Assembly (NCBI RefSeq): GCF_963676855.1
Contig: NZ_OY781460.1
Span: 1,837,520 to 1,901,519, forward strand
DNA length: 64,000 nucleotides
Origin: an uncultured Anaeromusa sp.
GTDB taxonomy: Bacteria; Bacillota; Negativicutes; Anaeromusales; Anaeromusaceae
Reading direction: 5' to 3'
How positions within the stretch are numbered: the stretch's first letter is position 1; each line of letters begins with the position of its first letter. This document shows positions 52,834 to 62,323 of this stretch, in pieces. The translations under genes were made by a program, and so were the position numbers. A model generated the notes under the pieces. The model saw only the letters and a program-made list of their open reading frames with translations. It was not told the origin of the DNA and did not search any database.

Positions 52834-55800
52834 TTGCAGAACAAAAAAGGGCTTTTGCAAAATTGGCAATTTCTGAAACGCTTTCTCTTGCTATGCTCCG
52901 CCTGCTTGCTCACCATTGTCTGGGTGGGTACGTTGAGTTTGCTTTATTTTGACTATCGAACAGTGGTTGAAGAAGCCAAGCATGATTGTGAGCGAATGGG
53001 AATGGCTCTTGAAGAGCATGTTCGGCGTGTGTTGAATACAAATGAATTTTATTTAAATCATATGAAAGACGAATATGAGCAAACTTATAACCGGACTCCT
53101 GCTCTAGAGAGACTTTTTCGGCAAATTCGTTTGGATCCTATATTGGAGGCCGGTATAGTAGATAATAACGGGGATTTTGTTTTGAATACTCTTGGTGAAA
53201 GCCAGGGAATTAATATAGCGGATGTTCCTCACTTTTTGTATCATGCTAAAAATGGTCGTGACGAGTTGTATATTGGAAAGCCCTATAAAGGAAAAACCTC
53301 ACAACGGCTTAGCCTTCATTTGACGAAGCGCTTATCCTACCCCAATGGACAATTCGCTGGTGTGGCCATTATTGCAATGAAACCAGAATATTTTTCCTCT
53401 TTTTATCAGGAAATGAATTTTTCAAGAAATTACACGATTCGGTTTATCGGACTAGATGGTGTTGTGCGGGCTAGTAGTCGCGAAAGTGAACTGGGTAGCA
53501 GCCTAAGTTTGGAAGCGATTCTCCAACAATTGGAAGAAAAAGGAGTGGTCATAACTAAAGGCCATGGAGATTTTCTTGCAATACAACCTACAGAGCAACT
53601 GGTCGAAAGCTATAGAAAGATGCAAGACTATCCTCTTGTTATTCAAGTTGGGACTTCGCAAGATGTCTTGAATTCATATTACCAGCATAGAACTTTATAT
53701 TTGCTGGCGGCGTCTACGCTTAGCATTTGCATTGTGTTAGCATCGATCTTTATGTTGTTTAGTTTTCGTAAACAACATAAAGAAGAAATGTGGCTGCGGA
53801 CATTTATAGCGCATACGCCGATTGTGTTTTATGCATTAGATAGTCAAGGAAAATTCACTCTTGCGGAGGGAGAAGGCTTGCAAAACGGCGGCGCGCATGG
53901 AATTTGCCGTGAAGTAGGCGCATCGGCTTTTGCTGTGTATAAAGATTACCCAGAGATTGTGAGCCAAGTGCAGCGCGCTTTGCTTGGGGAAACGGTGGTT
54001 GGAGAATTTTTAGTTCAAGATCGGTGGTGGAATCACCAGTTAATTCCTTTGAAAGATGAAGACGGTTCAACATGGGCGGTTGTAGGTGCTGCTCTTGATA
54101 TCACGGAGCGAGTACAAGTAAAACAAAAGCTGCAGGAAAATTACGAGCAGTTAAGCGCTACCCATGAAGAGTTGATTGCAACGGAGGAAGAACTGCGGGA
54201 ACAGTATCAAAAAACGGCGCAGGCTAATCAAGATCTTGCTTCGCATAATGCATTACTGAAGGCGTTAAGTGAAGTATCCTCGCAAATGTTGGCGCAAAAA
54301 GATGTGGATAGGTTGCTTGCGATTATCATTTCTTGGGCTACAATGAGCACTGGTTCTGTGCATGGATCCGTAGGGCTGCTGGACGAGACAAAGCAGGTTA
54401 TCGTAGGACTAGGCGGAGTCGGCTTATTTGCTCAAAAAGAGCATCTTGGAATTAATCTTTCTTTAACGTCTGGGATTATTGGCGAAGTACTTCGTACTAA
54501 GGAAGCTTGTATCGTTCATAATTATAAAGAGTGGCCCAAGAGAAATATGCATCCTTCGCTGGCGGAAGTTTGTTGTTTTGCTATGGTGCCAATGAAGAAG
54601 GAAGAACGTATCCTTGGCGTCATTGGCGTTGCCTTTACCGATGAGAAGCATGTTTTTGGGGAAAAAGAAATGAATACACTGATTCCCTTTGCGGAGTTGG
54701 CGGCCATTGCCGTTGACAATGCGCAAACAATGAAAGCGCTAGCAATCAGCCAAAAGCAAGCGGTAGATATTTTTGAAGCGGCTGGGGATGGCTTAATCGT
54801 CTTTGACGGTGAAAGCGGAGCCATACTAAAGGTAAATCAAAGAGTCGAAGAACTCTTTCAGTGTTCACAAAAAGAATTACAGGAAAGCGGTTTGGCGGCG
54901 CTGGTGCAAGGGGTAAAGCAAGAGCAAACTATGGAAGTGATTCAGACCGTCATTGCCGAGGGAGCCTATCCAATTTATGAAAGAGAGACGCACAATCGAA
55001 ATGGTAAGCGGGTAATTCTAGAAGTTAGCGCGACGGCTGTGAAATTTGATCATAAGCCATGTTGTTTGGCATCGCTTCGAGATATTACCGCGAGACGTGA
55101 AGCCGAAGAGAATGCAGAATATCTGAGGCAGCGAGATAGTATGACCGATGTGTATAATCGCTCTTTTTTTGAAACAGACCTCGGAAAAATGAAAACGGAA
55201 AACAAACGGAATGTCGGTATTTTAATTTGTGATGTAGATGGCCTCAAACTAATTAATGACACTTTGGGGCATACACAAGGAGATTTACTTTTAAAAAGAG
55301 TGGCTAGCTTGTTAGAACAAGAGCTGGCATTTCCTGATTATGTTGCCAGAGTAGGCGGAGATGAGTTTGTAGTGGTTTGTTTTGATACTTCGCAAAATAG
55401 CATGGATGAACTAGAAAAGACCTATCAAAAATGCTTGCAAGTTTACAATGAAACGTACTTGCAACTTCCGGTAAGCTTGTCGATGGGATGGGAAATTGCG
55501 GAAGATAGTTCTGAGGTAGAACAAGCTTTAAAACTGGCAGATTCCTATATGTACCGGCAAAAAATCCACCAAAGTCATAGCGTGAGGCATTCGATAGTCC
55601 AAACACTGATGAAGGCGTTAGAGGAGCGGGATCATATTACCGAAGGCCATGCGGATCGATTGAGCGTTATGTTGGAGGACATGGGATGCCGCCTTGGCTT
55701 ACCAAGTAGTTCTGTTGCAGATTTGCGTTTGTTTGCCAAATTTCATGATATGGGCAAGGTAGGTATCCCAGACAGCATTTTGAAAAAACCAGGAAAGCTG

Positions 55801-56148
55801 ACGCCGGATGAAATGAAGATTATGCAGCAACACTGTGAAATCGGTTTTCGTATTGCAAAAGCTTCCATTGATCTAGAGCCGATTTCAGATTGGATTTTAA
55901 AGCATCATGAAAATTGGGATGGCTCAGGGTATCCCTTGGGGTTAGCAGGCGAAACGATTCCGTTGCAGTGCCGGATATTGAGCATTGTGGATGCCTATGA
56001 CGCTATGACCAGCGACCGGCCTTATCGAAAAGCTATGACTAAAGAGGAAGCTATTAAAGAATTGCTTCGTTGCCGCGGTTCTCAGTTTGAACCGGAACTT
56101 GTTGATTCTTTTTTGGCATTGCTAGTAACTAACGACATTAATAGTTAA
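52834..56148 (+). CDS. Cache-PAS-GAF-PAS-GGDEF-HD-GYP c-di-GMP turnover protein
   Basis: 1104 residues, TTG start seven bases after AGGAGG. TM1 about 16-38, double-Cache sensor about 45-285, TM2 about 288-310, PAS about 320-425, coiled coil about 430-480, GAF about 485-635, PAS about 640-755, GGDEF about 765-905, HD-GYP about 920-1100. RVGGDEF (839-845) is intact but no RxxD inhibitory site precedes it. HD-GYP residues are all present: GH (938-939), HDMGK (971-975), HHENWDGSGYP (1024-1034). Both synthesis and breakdown of c-di-GMP are possible. Expression is controlled by the upstream riboswitch. Confidence 0.92.
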   Translation: MQNKKGLLQNWQFLKRFLLLCSACLLTIVWVGTLSLLYFDYRTVVEEAKHDCERMGMALEEHVRRVLNTNEFYLNHMKDEYEQTYNRTPALERLFRQIRLDPILEAGIVDNNGDFVLNTLGESQGINIADVPHFLYHAKNGRDELYIGKPYKGKTSQRLSLHLTKRLSYPNGQFAGVAIIAMKPEYFSSFYQEMNFSRNYTIRFIGLDGVVRASSRESELGSSLSLEAILQQLEEKGVVITKGHGDFLAIQPTEQLVESYRKMQDYPLVIQVGTSQDVLNSYYQHRTLYLLAASTLSICIVLASIFMLFSFRKQHKEEMWLRTFIAHTPIVFYALDSQGKFTLAEGEGLQNGGAHGICREVGASAFAVYKDYPEIVSQVQRALLGETVVGEFLVQDRWWNHQLIPLKDEDGSTWAVVGAALDITERVQVKQKLQENYEQLSATHEELIATEEELREQYQKTAQANQDLASHNALLKALSEVSSQMLAQKDVDRLLAIIISWATMSTGSVHGSVGLLDETKQVIVGLGGVGLFAQKEHLGINLSLTSGIIGEVLRTKEACIVHNYKEWPKRNMHPSLAEVCCFAMVPMKKEERILGVIGVAFTDEKHVFGEKEMNTLIPFAELAAIAVDNAQTMKALAISQKQAVDIFEAAGDGLIVFDGESGAILKVNQRVEELFQCSQKELQESGLAALVQGVKQEQTMEVIQTVIAEGAYPIYERETHNRNGKRVILEVSATAVKFDHKPCCLASLRDITARREAEENAEYLRQRDSMTDVYNRSFFETDLGKMKTENKRNVGILICDVDGLKLINDTLGHTQGDLLLKRVASLLEQELAFPDYVARVGGDEFVVVCFDTSQNSMDELEKTYQKCLQVYNETYLQLPVSLSMGWEIAEDSSEVEQALKLADSYMYRQKIHQSHSVRHSIVQTLMKALEERDHITEGHADRLSVMLEDMGCRLGLPSSSVADLRLFAKFHDMGKVGIPDSILKKPGKLTPDEMKIMQQHCEIGFRIAKASIDLEPISDWILKHHENWDGSGYPLGLAGETIPLQCRILSIVDAYDAMTSDRPYRKAMTKEEAIKELLRCRGSQFEPELVDSFLALLVTNDINS

Positions 56149-56173
56149 AGATTTTCAATAAGTCATCTGTTTG

Positions 56174-56216
56174 GATAAACAAAAAAACGTTCCCTAGGGA
56201 ACGTTTTTTGTTTATC
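56174..56216 (+). terminator. Terminator of the GGDEF/HD-GYP gene
   Basis: AAAAAACGTTCCC/GGGAACGTTTTTT palindrome, extended outward by GATAAAC/GTTTATC. It is symmetrical and can act on both strands. Confidence 0.9.
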
Positions 56217-56337
56217 TTGAACTACCTAACTAAAAATGAGCTATAGAACAAGGAGAGGCCTCAGCGGTTTGTAAAATAAATAAATTATGTCTATGGTACT
56301 ATTGAGGCGAGGTAATTGAGTTAAAGCTTGGATGATT

Positions 56338-56826
56338 TCACCGCGAAGCAGGAATGGGAGGCGCTTTTTCTGTGCTTGGCGAAGCTGGTTTTTGCATCGC
56401 GGTAGCGCTGGTAGAGCGGTGCTGCGGATATAGTTCCTTGGCTACTATTTTGGCCTGAGTTTCACTAAGTCCAGCTCCGGTAATCAGATCGCTTATTGTA
56501 TCGTGCGTATGAGTTGCTTTTAGTTTGCTTTTAGAATAAGCTTCACGTTCGGCAGGCGTCATCTTTTTTGTCTTTTTGAATTCTTCACGGCGCTCTGCGT
56601 CTTTTTTCTTATACATGTCGATGATTTTGCCTTTTTGCTGGTTGGTTATAGTTCCTTGAGCAACCAGCACTTTCAAGGTTTCCTCTGTGTGCTGAATAAA
56701 TGTCTTAAAATAGTCTTGTTGAGGGGCGGTTTGTGGAGCACCAGCAAAAACGACCCCAGTAAAGCTGAAAAATAGCAGGCCAAGTAAGATTGTTCGGCAG
56801 GTTTTTATCAAAGACGTAAGTAACAT
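56338..56826 (-). CDS. Secreted protein of unknown function, helical
   Basis: 162 residues. Signal peptide (TCRTILLGLLFFSFTGVVFA), then a helical, lysine-rich domain (LKVLVAQGTITNQQKGKII, KKKDAERREEFKKTKKMT) and a proline/serine-rich tail. The VAQGTITNQQ pattern recalls small exported DUF2680-like helical repeats, a weak resemblance. Single gene, RBS AGGAGG. Nothing recognisable lies in the 258 bases before the next plus-strand gene apart from AT-rich sequence. Confidence 0.6.
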   Translation of the reverse strand: MLLTSLIKTCRTILLGLLFFSFTGVVFAGAPQTAPQQDYFKTFIQHTEETLKVLVAQGTITNQQKGKIIDMYKKKDAERREEFKKTKKMTPAEREAYSKSKLKATHTHDTISDLITGAGLSETQAKIVAKELYPQHRSTSATAMQKPASPSTEKAPPIPASR

Positions 56827-57084
56827 TGGCGAGTCCTCCTAATCGATAATCACATTATATTGTAGACACAAAACAAGAGATGTTTCAATGTTTTTTTGTG
56901 ATCGCCTTGAAAATCGGTTTATAAAGAATGGTTTTCAGGAACGAGAAAAGAAAAAGAAAGATTTTTTTGACAATATCTAGTAGATTTTCTTTTTGGCTAA
57001 AGGAATAGACGAAGTTTTGTTGAAATAAAACATAAAATGATAACTATGTAATGTTGTAAGGAGGTTGTAAAAGGAGGCAAAGGC

Positions 57085-57519
57085 ATGAAACGTCTGATCG
57101 GAATTATGATTTTGGCAGGGTTTTTAACCATTTGGCAAACAGGAATTTGTGGTGCGTATACGGTAACTTCTCCCTTTGGTATGCGCATACACCCGATTCA
57201 TGGTACTTGGCAGTTTCATAATGGCGTGGATTTGGCTTTGGATTATGGTACGCCGCTTGGAACCTTATGGGATGGACAGGTTATTTATGCGAATCAATGG
57301 AGTGGCTATGGAAACTGCGTGGTAGTAGCTCATGCTAATGACGTATATACGCTTTATGCGCACTTAAGCCGGATCGCAGTGAATGAAGGAGTATATGTTG
57401 GGGCGGGAACATTAGTAGGGTATGTGGGAAACAGCGGGTACTCAACGGGGCCGCATTTGCATTTGAGCATTTGGCAGGGAAGTCAGTGGATTGATCCTTT
57501 GAGTGTAATTGGGCCATAA
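57085..57519 (+). CDS. M23 family peptidase (LytM-type peptidoglycan endopeptidase)
   Basis: 144 residues: signal peptide (about 1-24) and a minimal LytM domain SPFGMRIHPIHGTWQFHNGVDLA with zinc ligands H45 and D49, YAHLS (H93) and HLHLS (H124, H126). It would cut cross-bridges in peptidoglycan in the periplasm. It sits 125 bases ahead of the Tad pilus genes and may open the wall for the pilus (inference). Confidence 0.9.
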   Translation: MKRLIGIMILAGFLTIWQTGICGAYTVTSPFGMRIHPIHGTWQFHNGVDLALDYGTPLGTLWDGQVIYANQWSGYGNCVVVAHANDVYTLYAHLSRIAVNEGVYVGAGTLVGYVGNSGYSTGPHLHLSIWQGSQWIDPLSVIGP

Positions 57520-57644
57520 GGGCGACATGTCTCATTAAAAATCTGAAAATTTAATAAAATTCAAAAAACACTGCAGGAATTATACCTAAGCTAGTGAATA
57601 CGTATCAATAAGGCAGCTCGGAATGCGAGATGGGGGGATGGTTC

Positions 57645-58571
57645 GTGAAAGTGACCATGACCAATCGGAAACTACTGCTTGTGGCGTTGGCAATCAGCTT
57701 GGTGACGGCAACTCTGGCTTATCAGTACTTAAAAGGAGCTAGTGCTCTAAAAAACGAAGGGGAACTGCAAACGGTAGTGGTAGCGAAAAGCGACATTATA
57801 CCCAAGACACGTCTGACTGCGGAAATGCTCAAAGAGGAAAAGGTACCGGGTAAATATGCTCAGCCTGGGGCTATTACTTCCTTATCTTCCTTGGTGGGCG
57901 TAGTGGCCAAGGACAGCATTGGAGCGGGGGAGCAGATAACAGAACGCCGGTTGCTGCTGGACATGAAAGGCGTCGGCTTCACCGGGATTATTCCTGCCAA
58001 CAAACGGGCGATGGCGTTGGCTGTCAATGATGCGAATAGTGTCGGCGGCCTGATTAAAGCGGGAGACTATGTGGATGCTCTGGTTACCTTTGACTCAGGT
58101 AGTGTAGGCGAAAATGCCAGCCGGATGCTGCTGCAAAAACTCCTGGTTCTGGCGGTAAATCGAGAGACCGGACTGGATTCGGGCAGCAATGCAGCATCGA
58201 ACGAAGGCGGCAAAGTGGTACCGAAGGAAGCAAGCAAAGCGACGACGGTGACTGTGGCGGTGGACCCAGAAGACGCCTCCAAGCTTTTCCTGGCCCAGGA
58301 TAAAGGAAAAGTAGCCTTGATTTTGCGGCCGTATCTGCCTGTGCCGGAGCAAGTGATCACGCCGGTATCGACGCCTAGGGATCTTGTAGGGTCCTATGCG
58401 GGGACGACAGCTAAAGAAAACAGCCCCGGTACTCCTTCTATTTTCCCAACGGCTTCGCCACCGGTGCTGCCGCCGTCGTTGGCGCCGGCCGGCGCATTCG
58501 GCAACAGCGGAAGCGCAGGCGGCGTGATGGTAATACGTGGTACAAAGGCGGAATCGGTAGCGGTAAATTGA
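57645..58571 (+). CDS. cpaB: Flp pilus assembly protein CpaB/RcpC
   Basis: 308 residues from GTG 57645, seven bases after GGGGGGA; ATG 57630 and ATG 57657 are alternatives. TM anchor about 8-28, SAF domain (VVVAKSDIIPKTRLTAEMLKEEKVP) about 45-105, then the RcpC-like domain ending in VSTPRDLVG, and a proline/glycine-rich tail. It is a periplasmic partner of the secretin in Tad pili. The Pro-rich C-terminus is longer than in many relatives. Confidence 0.92.
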   Translation: MKVTMTNRKLLLVALAISLVTATLAYQYLKGASALKNEGELQTVVVAKSDIIPKTRLTAEMLKEEKVPGKYAQPGAITSLSSLVGVVAKDSIGAGEQITERRLLLDMKGVGFTGIIPANKRAMALAVNDANSVGGLIKAGDYVDALVTFDSGSVGENASRMLLQKLLVLAVNRETGLDSGSNAASNEGGKVVPKEASKATTVTVAVDPEDASKLFLAQDKGKVALILRPYLPVPEQVITPVSTPRDLVGSYAGTTAKENSPGTPSIFPTASPPVLPPSLAPAGAFGNSGSAGGVMVIRGTKAESVAVN

Positions 58572-58587
58572 GGACGGAGGGAAGCAG

Positions 58588-59847
58588 ATGAAACGATGGA
58601 TTTATATTTTGACAGTGCTGATGGTTTTGTCTCTGGCGTCTGCGGCGTCGGCTGCCTCCTTATCGGTGGGACTGAACCAATCGAAAGTCATAGAGATGTC
58701 CGGCCTTACGCGTGTGGCCATTGCCAATCCGGAGATAGCCGACGTGATGGTGGTTTCCGGCTATGAGTTCTTGCTAGTGGGCAAGGGCACAGGGAAAACG
58801 ACTCTGCAGGTATGGGCGGATAATGGTCTTAGCACCTATGATGTCGAGGTTTCCTCCAATGATCCCGGGGCAGCGTTGGAATTGCAAGCGTTGGTAGGAG
58901 CGGATGGCATTCGCGTCAACAAAATTAATAAAACCATTGTCTTGGAAGGCAAAGTTAATAGTCAATATCAAAAACAGCGGGCGGAAAAAGTAGCCGGGGC
59001 GTACGCGGAAAAAGTGGTCAATTTATTAGAAATTGCTCATCCGGTACAGGTGAAGCTGGAAACCATGATTCTTGAAATCGATCGCAATAAGGTTAGTGAT
59101 TTAGGCGTCACCTGGGGCAATCTCAGTGGCGGCATTGTAACGCCAGGCAGCTTTCAATTAGGGCAAAGTCAGACCAACAGCTATGCCTCTAGGAGAGTGT
59201 TTGGTAATTTGGGGACCTATCAAAATATTAATGCTCAGGTGTCTGCACTGGTGCAACGAGGCGAAGCTAAAATTCTTTCACGCCCGAATGTGATTACCCT
59301 GAGTGGTGACAAAGCGAACATTATGGTAGGCGGTCAGATTCCTATTCCAGTGAGCAATCAAAACGGGCAAATTTCTGTTGAGTGGAAGGAGTATGGGATT
59401 AAACTAGATATTGAGCCCCAAGTTAATTCAGATGGCTTGATTCAAAGCCGCATCAAGTCGGAAGTAAGCTCCATGGAGTGGAACAGTACTCATCGTATTA
59501 AAATTGGTACAGATCTGGATATTCCTCCGCTTAAGATGAACAAGGCGGAGACCGTGTTGGCTCTTTCTTCGGGGCAGACTATGGCTTTGGGCGGCTTAAT
59601 TAACCGTGAAGTTACTAAAGATGTTACAAAAATCCCGTTCTTGGGCGATTTGCCTATTCTTGGTAGTCTGTTTCGGAGCACATCTTTTAATAGCGGCGAA
59701 ACGGAACTGGTAATTTTGGTTACGCCAACCCTGGTGAATCCTGAGGAATATCAGCCGACGACGACCACGGAGATGAAGGAGTTGTTGAAGGAAGATCCAT
59801 GGGGAGGGAAGAAAAATGACGGAAAAGATAAGGGTGCTGCTGGTTGA
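58588..59847 (+). CDS. cpaC: Flp pilus secretin CpaC/RcpA
   Basis: 419 residues: signal peptide (about 1-23), N-terminal pilus-secretin domain (VGLNQSKVIEMSGLTRVAIANPEIADV), BON-like region about 95-145, and the secretin domain with LVQRGEAKILSRPNVITLSG, GGQIPIPV and IPFLGDLPILGSLFRS. It forms the outer-membrane pore for the pilus, direct evidence of a diderm cell. Overlaps cpaE by 32 bases. Confidence 0.94.
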   Translation: MKRWIYILTVLMVLSLASAASAASLSVGLNQSKVIEMSGLTRVAIANPEIADVMVVSGYEFLLVGKGTGKTTLQVWADNGLSTYDVEVSSNDPGAALELQALVGADGIRVNKINKTIVLEGKVNSQYQKQRAEKVAGAYAEKVVNLLEIAHPVQVKLETMILEIDRNKVSDLGVTWGNLSGGIVTPGSFQLGQSQTNSYASRRVFGNLGTYQNINAQVSALVQRGEAKILSRPNVITLSGDKANIMVGGQIPIPVSNQNGQISVEWKEYGIKLDIEPQVNSDGLIQSRIKSEVSSMEWNSTHRIKIGTDLDIPPLKMNKAETVLALSSGQTMALGGLINREVTKDVTKIPFLGDLPILGSLFRSTSFNSGETELVILVTPTLVNPEEYQPTTTTEMKELLKEDPWGGKKNDGKDKGAAG

Positions 59848-61033
59848 TGACAACGAAGATACGCTGCGTAACATTACGGAACTATTGAACTACCATCAGG
59901 AAATTACGTTGGTTGGCAAAGCGAATACTGCCAAAGAAGGTTTGGAGCAGGCCGCGGCGCTGCAGCCGGATATCGTGCTCATGGACGTGAACATGCCGGG
60001 GATGAACGGCATTGAAGCGGCGGAAGTCATGCAAGATCAAGCGCCCAATGTCAGCGTCATTATCATGAGCGTGCAAGGGGATCAGGAACATCTGCGACGA
60101 GCGATGATTGCCGGCGCCAAGAACTATCTGATTAAACCGTTTAGCAGTGAGGAAGTCATTTCGGCGATTAAACAAGTAGCGGATCTGGAGCGTCGGCGTC
60201 GGCGGCTGCTGCAAATGCCGACTAAAGGCAGGCGAGAAGGGCGAATTATTACCGTTTTCAGCACTAAGGGCGGTATTGGCAAGACCCTTATTGCCACGAA
60301 CCTTTCCGTTGCCCTGGCAGAGCATACGAACTGCTCTACGGTGCTGGTAGATGGTTATTTGCAATTTGGCGACGCGGCGTTGTTTTTAAACTTGATGCCC
60401 CAGGCGACCATTGCGGATTTGATTAAAGATTTGGATCAAATGGACGAAGGCGTAATCCGGAGCTATCTTACTCCTTATAGCTCCCACTTGAGCGTTTTGG
60501 CGGCGCCGCATCGGCCGGAAGAGGCGGAAAGCATTTCCGGGGCGCAGATGGCGGAGATTTTGACCAAGCTAAAAGGCATGTTTGATTTTGTGGTGGTGGA
60601 CACGCCGCCAAGCTTTGCGGATTTCATGCTGAACATCCTGGATGTGTCCGACATGATTATCGTGGTGTCTTCGCTGGATTTGCCGACGATCAAGAACATC
60701 AAAATGTGTTTGGAAATTATGGATTCTCTTGGTTATCCAAGAGAAAAGCTGCTGCTGTTGTTGAATCGAGCCAATTCCGAAGGCGGTATGACAAGAGTCG
60801 AAGTCGAGGATACCTTGAAACGAAGCTTTGATATGGTGCTGCCCAGCGACGGTGTAATTGTCTTGGGTTCTGTAAATCGGGGGATTCCGCTTGTAGTGGG
60901 GAATCCGGATGCGCCCATTGCACAGGCGTTCTTTCAGTTGGCGCAGATTCTGGCGTATGGAGAAGTGAAGGCCCCAGAGAAGAAGGTGGAAACTGGGTTC
61001 ATGGCGCGCTTAAAACGAGCGTTTCAGAAATAG
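59816..61033 (+). CDS. cpaE: Pilus assembly protein CpaE/TadZ (receiver domain plus MinD-like ATPase)
   Basis: 405 residues. N-terminal response-regulator receiver domain with an intact acidic pocket (DD11-12), phospho-acceptor D57 (DIVLMDVNMPG) and K107 (LIKPF), so phosphorylation is possible. C-terminal ParA/MinD ATPase with deviant Walker A KGGIGKT (151-157), VVVDTPPSFAD. It localises the Tad machine to a cell pole in other bacteria. No kinase gene is near. Confidence 0.92.
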   Translation: MTEKIRVLLVDDNEDTLRNITELLNYHQEITLVGKANTAKEGLEQAAALQPDIVLMDVNMPGMNGIEAAEVMQDQAPNVSVIIMSVQGDQEHLRRAMIAGAKNYLIKPFSSEEVISAIKQVADLERRRRRLLQMPTKGRREGRIITVFSTKGGIGKTLIATNLSVALAEHTNCSTVLVDGYLQFGDAALFLNLMPQATIADLIKDLDQMDEGVIRSYLTPYSSHLSVLAAPHRPEEAESISGAQMAEILTKLKGMFDFVVVDTPPSFADFMLNILDVSDMIIVVSSLDLPTIKNIKMCLEIMDSLGYPREKLLLLLNRANSEGGMTRVEVEDTLKRSFDMVLPSDGVIVLGSVNRGIPLVVGNPDAPIAQAFFQLAQILAYGEVKAPEKKVETGFMARLKRAFQK

Positions 61034-61059
61034 CGAGCCTCTGCCAAGGAGGTGTGAAA

Positions 61060-62028
61060 ATGGCTTTACTCATTGCGTTGCTGATCTTTTTGACGACCTT
61101 GTTGGTGCTGTGGGTGTTGCGACGGTTTTTGCTGCAGGAGCGCAAGGAAATTAGCGAGCGCTTGGACAGCTATGTGACAAAGCGGGCTAGCGAACGGGCC
61201 GCGGTGCCGACAGAGGATAGCCAGGCGTCGGGAATTCGCGATTCCTTCCGCTGGTTGTCTGGCTTGCTGGAGTCGACGCGTTTTGCCAACAAGGGACTGG
61301 AACAGCGGCTGCTTCAGGCGGGGCTTTTACTGCGGCCCGGTGAGTTCCTCCTGCTATGTCTGGTTATCGCTGGAGGCAGCGTGCTGCTGGGGCTGGTGCT
61401 GCTGGGGCAACACCCGGGTCTAATTGCCTTTGCCGTGAGCGGTTATTTGCTGCCGCATTTTGTGCTGCAGCGCAAAGTTCGCCAGCGGGCCAAAGCGTTT
61501 GATGCGCAGCTGGGAGATGCGCTGGTGCTCATTGCTAACTCGCTGCGTACGGGCTATAGCTTTATGCAGGCCATTGACATGGTGGCGAAAGAGATGGCGC
61601 CGCCGATCAGCATAGAGTTTGCCCGTGTTATCCGGGAAATGAGTCTGGGTGTCCCGACGGAAACCGCTATGAACGCTTTGACCCAGCGGGTAGATAGTGA
61701 GGATTTGGATTTGGTGGTAACTGCCATGCTGATACAGAGGCAGATTGGGGGCAATTTGGCGGAAATTCTGGATAAAATTGCCGGTACCATTCGTGAACGG
61801 GTGCGTTTGCGCGGTCAGATTCAGACTCTGACTGCTCAAGGAAGGCTGTCCGGACTGATTGTGGGCGTGCTGCCCTTTGCTTTGGGCGGATTCATCTATT
61901 TGGTGAATCCGGGTTATATTTCCAGCCTGTTTACCAATCCGGTGGGGCAGAAAATGCTGGCGGCGGGGTTTGTGTTGCAGGGTTTGGGAATCTTGTTGAT
62001 TCGCAAGATTATCGATATTGAGGTATGA
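61060..62028 (+). CDS. tadB: Tad pilus inner-membrane platform protein TadB/TadC-like
   Basis: 322 residues from ATG 61060, seven bases after AAGGAGG; GTG 61054 is also in frame. One N-terminal TM, a pair of TMs about 95-135, the type II secretion F domain about 165-290 (DAQLGDALVLIANSLRTGYSFMQAIDMVAKEM, QIGGNLAEILDKIAGTIRER), then two TMs. It follows cpaE directly, whereas a tadA/cpaF ATPase gene is normally between them. A second F-domain gene (tadC) does not follow. Confidence 0.9.
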   Translation: MALLIALLIFLTTLLVLWVLRRFLLQERKEISERLDSYVTKRASERAAVPTEDSQASGIRDSFRWLSGLLESTRFANKGLEQRLLQAGLLLRPGEFLLLCLVIAGGSVLLGLVLLGQHPGLIAFAVSGYLLPHFVLQRKVRQRAKAFDAQLGDALVLIANSLRTGYSFMQAIDMVAKEMAPPISIEFARVIREMSLGVPTETAMNALTQRVDSEDLDLVVTAMLIQRQIGGNLAEILDKIAGTIRERVRLRGQIQTLTAQGRLSGLIVGVLPFALGGFIYLVNPGYISSLFTNPVGQKMLAAGFVLQGLGILLIRKIIDIEV

Positions 62029-62029
62029 T

Positions 62030-62060
62030 GTACAAGCGCCTGCTGATAAAGCTGGCGCTT
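62030..62060 (+). terminator. Terminator of the cpaB-tadB unit
   Basis: ACAAGCGCC/GGCGCTTGT with an inner GCT/AGC stem, followed by TACAATTT. Downstream, GGGAGGACGAAA and ATG 62102 start a frame of only six codons (to 62122), perhaps the beginning of a deleted gene or a leader peptide. Confidence 0.65.
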
Positions 62061-62153
62061 GTTACAATTTAAAGACAATAGAACCAGACGGGAGGACGAA
62101 AATGTCAGAAAAATTACATTAAAAAAGAACAATAGACAAAACAACGGTACATA

Positions 62154-62181
62154 TTGACAAATTCATGAAAAATGTTATAAT
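62154..62181 (+). promoter_or_regulatory. Promoter of the flp pilin gene
   Basis: TTGACA and TATAAT with a 16-base spacer, 143 bases before the pilin start. The leader 62188-62310 contains GGCTT/AAGCC and AGGAAA/TTTCCT hairpins that match no riboswitch known to me. Confidence 0.7.
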
Positions 62182-62323
62182 GATATTAGAAGATAATGAT
62201 AAGTAGTAAAAATAAAGATTAACGATGACGAAAAGATAATGTCGGTGTGAAGGGAGGCTTAGAAGCAAGCCGTAGAGGAAAGAAGTAGCGGGTTTCCTGT
62301 TTTGTATAAAGGAGGGGACGATC

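Noticed and set aside
57571..57629. GCAGGAATTA...GTGAATAC motif upstream of cpaB as a conserved regulatory box
   Set aside because: It reminded me of recurring upstream motifs in related Firmicutes, but I cannot name it and it occurs once here.
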